Source of the DNA: CAZUHK01 sp964620345
Lineage (GTDB): Bacteria; Planctomycetota; Phycisphaerae; Phycisphaerales; Zrk34
NCBI GenBank assembly: GCA_964620345.1
Contig: CAZUHK010000033.1
Location: 1 to 19,778 of the forward strand
DNA: 19,778 nucleotides
Direction: 5' to 3'
The notes beneath the pieces were generated by a model that did no database searches, had not been told where the DNA came from, and saw only the letters and a program-made list of their open reading frames with translations. This document shows positions 7,450 to 16,200 of the stretch, one piece after another (the first letter of the stretch is position 1; each line of letters begins with the position of its first letter). The translations under genes and the position numbers were made by a program.

Positions 7450-10095
7450 ATGCCCGACGAGCCGAGCCAATACCGGTACGACGCGTTCATCAGCTACCGC
7501 CACGTCGACCCCGATCGCGGCTGGGCCAAGTGGCTGCATCAGGCGATCGAAACGTATCGCGTGCCCCGGCAGGTGGCCGAGCAGCCGGGCGTGCGGCCGC
7601 TGCTACGCCGAGTATTTCGTGACGAGGAAGAGCTGCCGGTCTCGTCGAACCTCAGCCGCGAGATCGACCAGGCGCTGGAGCAGTCGCGGTTTCTGATCGT
7701 GATCTGCTCGCCCAAGACGCCCGAGTCGCACTGGTGCTGCGCGGAGATCGATCGCTTCAGGGAGATGGGCCGGCACAACCAGATTCTCGCGCTGCTCGTC
7801 GAGGGCGAGCCCAACGAATCGTTCCCGCTGCCGTTGCGGCAGATTCGACGGACGAGGACGCTCGACGATGGCACGATCGAGCAGACGATCGACGACGTCG
7901 AGCCGCTGGCCGCGGACGTGCGGCCCAGCCGCGCTGAGAGCGCGCGGGTACTCAAGCGTGCGGCGCGGCTGCGGTTTGTCGCGTGCATCCTCGGCTGCCG
8001 CTACGACGACCTGCGCCAGCGCGAGCAGGCCCGGCAGAACCGCCGCAAGACCATCGCGGTCGGCGCGATGGCGCTGCTCGCGATGGTGATGACGATGCTA
8101 GCGGTCTTCGCCGCGATCCAGGCCGACCGCGCCCGCGCCGCCGAGCGGCTGGCTACCCGGCAGCGCGACGTGGCGCTGGACACGCTCAACGCGCTGGTGG
8201 TCGAGGCGTACGACAAGCTGGCCGATCGGCCCGGCGGCCGGCAGTTGCAGGATGCGCTGCTGGAACTGGCGATGGACAAGCTGCGGGCGGTGAACCTCGA
8301 CCTCGAAGGCGGCGAGGGAGCCGACCGCTCGGCCGCGGTCGCGATGCGCCGCCGGGGCAACCTGTTCCTGCTGGCCGGGCGGACCGAGGCCGCGGCCGAT
8401 CTGCTCAACCGCTCGCTGGCCACGCTCGAGGCATTGCACGCCAACTCGGCCGACGACCCCCGCGTCCAGCGCGACCTGGCGAGCACCGCGCACCTGCTGG
8501 GCCGGCTGGCCCGGCGGCAGGGCGAGACGCGCCGGGCCGCCGAGCATTTCCGCCGGGCAATGGAAATTCGGCACATGCTCTCCCAGTCCCAGCCGGACAA
8601 CCTCGATCTGCGTGCCGAGCTGGGCGAGAGCTACGAGTACGTCGGCGACGCCGAGCAGGCCCTGGGCGACACCCAGGCCGCCGCGGCCCATTACCGCCGA
8701 TCGCTCGAGGTGCGCCAGGCGCTGACCGAGCGCCGGCACGACGAGCCGCACGTCCAGCGCGACCTGGCCACCGCCCACAGCAAGCTCGGCGACGTGAGCC
8801 GCACCATGGGCAACCTCTCCGCCGCACGCGAGCACTATCAGCAATCGATGAAGCTGTTCGAGCAGCTCGCCCAGGCCGATCGGTACAACACCCGCGCCCA
8901 GCGCGATCTGGCGGTGGCGTACAACAAGCTCGGCTCGGTCAACCAGTCGCTGGGCCGGCTCGACGACGCTGTGGCGGCGTACGGTCGGTCGCTCCAAATC
9001 ACCGCGAACCTGGCCGCAAGCGACCGCGGCAACCTCGAATGGCAGCGCGAGCTGGCGCTGTGCTACTCCAACCTCGGCTTCATCTCGCTGCGCCGGAACA
9101 ACGGCGCCGCGGCGCTGGATTACTACAAGCGCACGCTGCAGATCAACCGCGACCTGGCCGATGCCGACCCGACCAACGTGCAGTTGCAGCGCAACCTCGC
9201 CGACGCCTACCAGTTGCTCGGCGATGCGCGCCGCCACATGGGCGAGCCGGCCGAGGCCCTGCGCAACTACGAAGCGTCGCTGGCGATCCGACGCGACCTG
9301 GCCGAGGCCGACCCGCACAACACCGAGCTGCAACGGGATCTGTCGATCGCCCTGACGCTCATCGGCAAGCTGCACGCCGGCGCCGGCCGCGACGTCGACG
9401 CGCGAGCGTTCTACGAACAGGCCCTGGCGATCCGCGCTGAGCTGGCTGCGGCCAACTCCGCCAACGCCCAACTGCAGCGCGACCTGGCGATCGCGCAGAC
9501 TAATCTGGGTATGGTGAGCTTCGGGCCGCAGAAGGTCGAGCACCTTCGCGCGGCCCTGGCGATCCGCGAGCAACTGGCCGCGCTGGATATCGGGCATCGC
9601 GGCCCGGCCGCAGCGGTGGCCAGCACGCATCACGTGTTGGGCCTGGCCCAGGCCGAGCGCGGCGACCTGGCCGGCGCGGCCCGGTCGCTGCGCGCCGCCG
9701 AGGCGATCTTCGCCGAGCACGCCCAAACCCAGCCCGACGACATGACCGCCCTGGGCCGTCTGGCGACGACGCGCAAGGCGCTGGTCGCCGTGGCGCACCA
9801 GCGCGGCGAGCTGCCCGAGGCGATCGAGGTCCAGCAGGGTTTGGTGGAAACCGCCGGGCGTCTTGCCCGCATTCAGCAAGGCAATCCCCGGTACCTGCTT
9901 CAGTGGGCGGCGGCGGCTGCGACGCTGGGCGACCTGCATCGCCAGGCCGGCGATGCCGAGCGTGCGCAAGCCGCCTACGCCGAGGCGCGAGGCATCGTGG
10001 AGCGGCTCGACCGCGAAGGCGAGGCCGCCACGGTCCGCGCCCAACGGCTGGCGGACATCGCGCGGCGCGCGGCCGAGCTTGATGAACAACAGTGA
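7450..10095 (+). CDS. TIR domain - membrane helix - TPR repeat protein
   Basis: An 881-residue signalling-type protein. Residues 8-150 form a TIR domain: YDAFISYRHVD (10-20), box-2-like FRDEEELPVSSNLS (56-69) and SPKTPESHWCCAEI (87-100). In the last motif Glu99 aligns with the catalytic Glu of TIR NAD+-cleaving enzymes such as SARM1, so NADase activity is possible. One hydrophobic helix spans about 201-223, preceded by basic RQNRRK, which suggests the TIR is cytoplasmic and the remainder outside the inner membrane. A charged helical stalk follows (about 224-290), then twelve 48-residue TPR-like repeats to the end. ATG 7450 starts just before the TIR domain; no clear Shine-Dalgarno is present. 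It appears monocistronic, with no defence effector, cyclase or ThsA-like neighbour. Similar TIR-plus-TPR proteins are known in many bacteria; their physiological role is mostly undefined. Confidence 0.92.
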   Translation: MPDEPSQYRYDAFISYRHVDPDRGWAKWLHQAIETYRVPRQVAEQPGVRPLLRRVFRDEEELPVSSNLSREIDQALEQSRFLIVICSPKTPESHWCCAEIDRFREMGRHNQILALLVEGEPNESFPLPLRQIRRTRTLDDGTIEQTIDDVEPLAADVRPSRAESARVLKRAARLRFVACILGCRYDDLRQREQARQNRRKTIAVGAMALLAMVMTMLAVFAAIQADRARAAERLATRQRDVALDTLNALVVEAYDKLADRPGGRQLQDALLELAMDKLRAVNLDLEGGEGADRSAAVAMRRRGNLFLLAGRTEAAADLLNRSLATLEALHANSADDPRVQRDLASTAHLLGRLARRQGETRRAAEHFRRAMEIRHMLSQSQPDNLDLRAELGESYEYVGDAEQALGDTQAAAAHYRRSLEVRQALTERRHDEPHVQRDLATAHSKLGDVSRTMGNLSAAREHYQQSMKLFEQLAQADRYNTRAQRDLAVAYNKLGSVNQSLGRLDDAVAAYGRSLQITANLAASDRGNLEWQRELALCYSNLGFISLRRNNGAAALDYYKRTLQINRDLADADPTNVQLQRNLADAYQLLGDARRHMGEPAEALRNYEASLAIRRDLAEADPHNTELQRDLSIALTLIGKLHAGAGRDVDARAFYEQALAIRAELAAANSANAQLQRDLAIAQTNLGMVSFGPQKVEHLRAALAIREQLAALDIGHRGPAAAVASTHHVLGLAQAERGDLAGAARSLRAAEAIFAEHAQTQPDDMTALGRLATTRKALVAVAHQRGELPEAIEVQQGLVETAGRLARIQQGNPRYLLQWAAAAATLGDLHRQAGDAERAQAAYAEARGIVERLDREGEAATVRAQRLADIARRAAELDEQQ
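8332..10047 (+). repeat. Twelve TPR-like repeats with 48-residue period
   Basis: Residues 295-866 of the TIR protein divide into twelve units starting at 295, 343, 391, 439, 487, 535, 583, 631, 679, 723, 771 and 819. All are 48 residues long except the ninth, which is 44. The unit pattern is LAxAYxxLGDxxxxxGxxxxA, then xxHYxRSLxIRxxLAxADPxN, ending xxxLQRD. The first about 34 residues follow the TPR helix-turn-helix consensus and about 14 more form a longer connector. Middle units are the most alike and the end units the most diverged, as expected from internal duplication. Confidence 0.9.
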
Positions 10096-10219
10096 CCCCG
10101 CCGCTCGCGGCTTTGCGCCGGCGCAGGCCCGATGGGGCGCGCATGGCCGAGCCGATCGATGGCGCGAAGCCGCAAGCGGCCCACGGGCAGCGCCCGTTGC
10201 GTGCGAGGTCCGGCCCCGT
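10096..10219. terminator. Convergent intergenic gap with candidate terminator hairpins
   Basis: This gap separates the ends of the TIR-TPR gene and the exoprotein gene. A short GC hairpin lies at 10100-10111 (GCCGC / GCGGC) followed by TTT, five bases after the TIR stop codon. A second perfect 6-base stem lies at 10183-10197 (ACGGGC / GCCCGT, 3-base loop) with no T-run on either strand. Either could help termination, but both are short, and GC-rich DNA yields such hairpins by chance. Confidence 0.35.
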
Positions 10220-13200
10220 TTACGACGCCAACGCCACCGCGCCGTCGCGCGGCAGGGCGTCGAGCACGTCCATGAACTCACCGGTTGTGATGCCGGTCGG
10301 CTTCATCTGTTCGATCACCCGCCGGCGCAGGTCGGCCTTCATCGCGTCGGGCAGGTCCGAGCCGGCGATCTGTTCAAGCACGTCGCGCGCCGCGATCAGC
10401 GTGAACAGCGCCTGACGGTTGGCCCGCCGGGCGAGGTCGTTCACGAAACCCCGGGCGTTGAACGCGGCGCCGAGGGGCTGGTCGAGCAGGTAGTCGTCGG
10501 CGGCACGCTGGACGACGCGGGCAGAGCTGCTGCCGCGCATCGCCGTGGGTACGTCGATGCCGTTGTCGGCCAGCAACTCAGCCAGCGCGCTGGTCTGGCC
10601 GATCTGCTCGCCGGCGTCGGTGCCGCCCGAGCCGCCGGGCAGCAGCTCGGCGACGTTGGTGTCCGAGGCGCTGGCCGAGGCGACCTCGATGACCTGCGGC
10701 GGGGCGCCGGTCGTGCCTTCGTTGAGGTTCACGTCGGTGCCGGTGAGCGTGGTGTCGTCGGCGGCGTTGACCGGCGTGTTCCAGTCCTGCGAGCCGCTGG
10801 TCGTCACATCGCCGTTGACGTTGGCCTGGCCGCCGCTGGTGTTGACCGTCATGTTGTTCAGCGGGGCGTCGCCGCCGACGGTGTTGTTGAAGTTGACGTT
10901 GCCGCCCATCGACTGATTGATGGTGAGCGAGGGGTTGGCGCCTGGCGATCCGTCGAGCGTGTTGCCGAAGGTCACGTCGCCGCCGCCGAGCTCGGTGATC
11001 TCCAGGTCGTTGGTGATCCGCGCGGGGTTGTCGAATTGGGCCGAGCTGCCCTGCAGGATGATCGCGACGGCCTGGATGATGGTCTGACCGTCGGCGTTGG
11101 TCTCCAGGCGGAACAGCGGCAGGTCGTCGCCGCCGACGGTGCCGGTGGGAATGTCCGAATCAAGCACATCGTTGGCCCCGGCGCCGACGGTGCCGACGAA
11201 GCGCGTCGTGCCCGAGCCGAAGGTGTTGACCGTAAGCCGGCGGGGCGTGGCGGCGGCGTCGGAGTTGACGCGCCCGTTGACAGTCCAGTCGCTGCCCGAA
11301 AGCACCAGGTCGCCGTTGAACGTCATGTCGCCGCCGGTGGATTCGAGCTGCGTGGTCATGTTCATCGCAGGCACGGTGATCGTCACGTCGCCCGCCGCGG
11401 TGAACCCGTCGAACGTGACGGGCGAGCCGGCCTGGAAGGTGATGTCGGCTGGGTCGCTCTCGCCGCCCTGGAAATCGACCGCGCCGCCGAAACTGCTGGC
11501 GGGGTCGGCGACCTTGATCGAGCCGCCTTCGACCGCGAACGTCGCGTCGCCGCCCACGCTGAACACACCGGTCAGATCGATGTCGCCCGACGCGAAGGCC
11601 TCGAACGAACCATCGGGCACGCTCACCGGCCCGCTACCGGTGATGCTGCTGAACGCTTCGATAAACACGTCGGCATCTTCGCCGAAGGCGGTCAGGCCGT
11701 TCACACCGTCCACGGTGGTGATCCTCACGTCGCCGCTGTTGGACACGCCGATGCCGCCGAACGCGGTCTGTGCCGCCAGATCGCTCACGATGGTTTCAAG
11801 GTCGATCCCGCCGACCGCGTCGACCGCCAGCTTGTTTGCGGTGATCGATGCGCCCGGCGCGGTCGTGACGGCCGCGGCCGAGCTCAGCCGCAGCGTATCG
11901 ACGTTGCTCTGCATGATCGACGTAAGCACCTCGATGCCGCCGGCGGTGTCGGCGCCGACGATGTGCAGCACCGCGGCGGTGATGATGTCCAGCACGCTCT
12001 GCTCGATCTCGAAGATGTCGGTGCCGGCATCGTGGGTGGCGCCCAGGTGCATTGGCTGGTCATCCTGGCCGACGATCGTCACCCGGCCGCCGGCGCCGGC
12101 GTCGATGTCGCTGGCGTTGTGCGTCAGTCCGCGGGCCTGAATGTCCACGATCGGCGCGGCGATCGTGCCATCGACGGTCACGGTGCCCCCGGCGTTGTCA
12201 TCGTTGGCGTCGGCGAGGATCATCACCGCGCCCTGGGTCGAGCTAACCGTGCCGGTGGGCGTGACGCTCACATCCCCGTCTGCGGTCAGGTTCACGTCAG
12301 ACCCGGCCCCGCTCGCCTGCACCAGCGCGTCGATCGTGATGTCTTGCGCGGCGCCGATGCTGATCGACGAGTTCATGCCGCCGGTGGTCAGCGCCTGGTT
12401 GACATCCACGCCGCCGCCGCTGGAGTTGAGCACGATGCCGCTGTTGTCGCCGGAGGTGTTGATCGTCGCATCGACCGTGATCGTGCCGGCCGACGTGAAC
12501 ATTTGCACGGTGTCGTCGTTGGCGTTGTCGACCGGCGTGTCGATCACCAGGGCGTCGTCGCCGAAGTCGACGAACACGTTGCCGGTGGTCATGAAGTTGC
12601 CGATCGTGGGCGTCGCGACGTTGACCTCGATCGCATCGAGGGCCGAGCCGATGTCGCTGGCGCCGGCGTTGACCATGACGTTGCCGTTGGGCGCGTGCAG
12701 GTCGGCGCCGCCGTTGGCCAGCGGGTCGGCGTCGCCGACGTCGAGGACCGGACCGGCAGAGGCCAGGAAGATCGCCGCGGGATCGTTGCTGGCGGTGGCG
12801 ATCTGTGAGAGGAAGATGCCGCCGGGTCCGGCCAGCAGGTCCACGTTGCTGGCCCCGCCGTCGATCACCGAGCCGTCGGCCATGACGATCGCGTGTGCGG
12901 CATCGAGGTTGACCGCGTCGGCGGGGTCGGTCGCGGTGATCAGCGCGGCGATGGCGATGGTGTTGCCCGCGGTGACGTCGATGCTCGATCCGATGAGGAC
13001 GCCGTTGAGGGTCACATCGCCGCTGGGCGCGTTGGCGACCAGCGCCGCGCCGGGGTTGGAGCCATCGTCGGTGATCGCCAGGCCACCATCAATCGATTCG
13101 TATGTCAGACCGACGCCGGCGATCGAGCCGGTCAGGCGGAACTGTTCGGGATCCGCGGCGTCGGCCACCATGGGCGCCAGCGAGGCGTCCTGAGTGTGCT

Positions 13201-16200
13201 GGTAGGCGATCGGGGCGCCGTCCAGCGCGGCGTTGACAAAGAAGGGCTGGTTGGTCCTCGCGTCCACGCGCGCGCTCGCCGCGCCGCCCGGGCCATCTCC
13301 GGCGATCAGCACGATCGTGTCCGCAGCGATGCCCTCGGGCGACTCGCCCCAGCTCAGTGTTCCGGTACCGGTGGTCGCGGCCTGAACGGTAACCGTGTCG
13401 GCGAACAGGATCACGTCGTTGAGCAGGATCGATTCGGTGGCGGCGAGCATCACCGTGCCGTTGTTCGAGATGACCACGTCGTCGAGCGTGATAGCGCTGG
13501 CCGCGTCAATCTGCGTGGCTCGGCCCGGTGCAAAGTTGACAATCCCGTCGATCGTCAGATCGCCGATGTTGTCGAGCGCGACATCGCCGCTGGTCTGGTT
13601 GGAGGCATCGAAGCGGGCGATCTGCGATTCCAGCGGGTCGACCGCGACACCGAAACCGGTCACCGTTTCGACTTCCACGCCGCCATTGGGCGCCAGCAGG
13701 TCGACATCCGTGTCGCCGGCGTCGCGCGTGCCGCCGAACAGACTGAACAACTCGATCGCATCGCGCTGGGCGTTGGTGGTCGCCAGGTGAGCGATGGTCA
13801 GGTCGCCGGCGCCGAAGATTTCAACGCGGCCCGAGCCGGCGTCGATGAGGGTGCTGTCTTCCATGTCGAACCCGGGTTGGGCCGGGTCGAACAGATCGAA
13901 CGCATCGACATAAATATCGCCACTGGTCGTGGTCAGCCGATCGAACAGGCCGCCCGAGGCGACGTTGATGTCCACGCCGCCGGCGGCCCGGGCGTCGATG
14001 TCGCTGCCGGCGCCGCTGGCGGTCACGCCGCGGTCGATGGTGAGCAGGCCGCCGGTTTCCAGGTCGATATCGGACGAGTCACCGGTCGTGGTCACGCGGA
14101 TGGCGATGTGGATGTCGCCGTCGGCCTCCAGCGACAGCGGGTCGGTCTGATTGACCGGGGTGCTGTCGATCGTGATCGAGCCGGTCGTGGACACGCGCCG
14201 ACCGGTGTTGCCATCGCTGACCGTCACGTCGATCGGCGCGGCATTGATCATCGCGTCGTTGGCCCCGGAGATGTTGAACGTCGAGCCCGCGGCGTTGGCC
14301 AGCTTGAAGTCCACGGCGCTGCTATTGGCCGAGGGGTGATTGTCCGGCACGCCGCCGTCCACGATGCTGCCGCCCAGCGAGATGTTCACCGTGTCGGCGA
14401 TGATGTCGTACCGGCCGTCGGTGTCGCTCAACGTGGCGAAAGCCGAGTCGATGGCGATCGCGCCGGCGCCGGCGTCGAGCCCGAAGCTCATGATGTCGTC
14501 CAGCGGGTTCAGCGCCTGGGCGGTGTCATCGGTCTGCGTGGTGAGGTAGGGGATGTTGGTTTCGATGCCGCCGTTGGCGCCTTGGCCGATGCCGTTTGCG
14601 GCCAACATGTCGGCGCCCACGTCGTAGCGCACCTCGCCGTCGAAGCTGTTGAGGTCGGCGCCGCCGTTGAACAGGGGGTCGGCGTCGCCGGCGTCGAAGA
14701 TGCCGCCGTTGATCGCCACGACATTGATCGCATCGTCGTTGTCGCCGAACACGTTGATCTGGCTGATCGTCACGTCGTTGTCGGCGATCACGCCCACATC
14801 GCCACCGGCGGTGCCGATCGACGAGCCGTCGGCCATGGCGATCGTGTCGGCCCAAAGCTCGATCTCGCCGCCGCCGGTGATCGCGATGCCACCGCCGGGG
14901 TTGATGGCGATCGTGCCCGGGGCGAACAGCTCGATGTCTTCATCGACCGACTGCATCAGGCCGCCGACCGTGATGCCTCCGGTGGTGTTCTGCTGGTTGA
15001 TATCGCCTGCCGACGCCTCGATGGAGCCCAAGCCGGTCGATACCGTGGGCACGAACGGGCTGCCGGCGAGGAACACGATGCCGCTGCCAGCGGTGCGGCC
15101 CTCCTGAACGATTTCGATATCCCCGCCCGCCAGTAGGTTGGCGAGGGTGATGTCGCCCGAGGTGAACTCGGTCAGGCCCCACCCGCCGTTCACCGAGATT
15201 TCGATCCGCCCGCCGCCGGCGGTGGTGTCGATCGTCGTGCCCGGGTCCATCGTGACCACCGCGGCGCCGGCCATGCGCTGGGCGTCCACCACGCCGTTGG
15301 CGAAGGTGCGATTGGCCTTGGCCTCGAACGATCCCCGCAGTGTGATGTCGCTTTGGATCAGGATGCTGCGGCCGGCCTCGAGGGAAAGGTTGCCGGGCAG
15401 TGAGTTGCCGCTGGCGTCGATCGCGTCCTTGAGGGTGATGTCGTTGTTGGCTTGCAGCACGACATCGCCGCCGTTCAGGGCCGCGACGATCGTCGCCGGG
15501 TCGATGGTGACGGTGAGTGTCGGGTCGTCGCTGAACGATTGATCGACCGTGCCGCCGCCGCCGATCATCACGATGATGTCCTTGGGGTCGATCAGCAGCG
15601 TGCCGTGTGTGCCGCCGGTGCCGATGCGGTTGACCACGCCGTCGATCGCAAGCGACATGCGGGCGGAGAGTTCGACGAAGCCGCCGATCTCGCCGGACAC
15701 GTCGATCACACCGGACTCGTACAGCGCGGTGTGGTCGGCCATGACGATGACTTTGCCGCCGGTGCCGGTGGGGTTGGCCGCGTCGATGGTGCCGTCGATC
15801 TGCGCGGCGCCGCCGTCGGCGGTGATGTTCACCTGGTCGGCCTTGATCGTGCCGCTGTGCCGGGCCGCGAGGGTGTACACATCGCTGGCGCCCAGGTTCA
15901 CCGCGCCGCGCGGGGCGTCGATCGTGCCGGTGTTCTCCACCGCCGCCGTGCCATCGTCAGCGCCGCCTTCGAGCTGCACCATCAGCCCGCCGTTCTGCCG
16001 GGCCAGGTAGACCGTCTCGCCCGCGGCGAGGGTGACCAGGCCCTCGGGCGCGACGATCTGACCGCGGTTGGCCACGTGATTGCCGATCAGCGCGATGGCC
16101 CGGCCCTCGATCGTGCCGGTGTTGATCACCGAGCCGGTCACCTGCGTGAAGCGGTCGGCGTTCGCGAGAAAATCGCTGTTGGTGATCGTGCCGGCCGCGG

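Noticed and set aside
7450..10095. TIR protein as part of a Thoeris, CBASS or similar defence operon
   Set aside because: Adjacent genes are ispF and the secretion exoprotein; no ThsA-like, cyclase, STING or effector gene is present in the window.
10183..10197. Perfect 6-base stem hairpin as a rho-independent terminator
   Set aside because: There is no T-run on either strand after the stem, so it is only mentioned within the convergent-gap entry at low confidence.
8098..10281. 727-codon minus-strand open frame opposite the TIR-TPR gene
   Set aside because: It mirrors the repeat codons of the TIR-TPR gene, shows no recognisable domain and would overlap the end of the exoprotein gene.
12662..14836. 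Recurring short GC-rich DNA strings such as GTCGCCGCC in the exoprotein gene as a CRISPR or DNA-level repeat
   Set aside because: They reflect Gly/Asp/Ala codon use in beta-strand repeats; there is no regular repeat-spacer pattern.
9863..15136. Long plus-strand open frames opposite the exoprotein gene (for example 9863-12808, 12141-13193 and 12893-15136)
   Set aside because: Their translations are low-complexity Arg/Gly/Ala/Val/His-rich or Ser/Pro/Thr-rich strings without domains. They are the expected shadows of a GC-rich beta-repeat gene on the other strand, which has a signal peptide, TPS domain and ribosome site.
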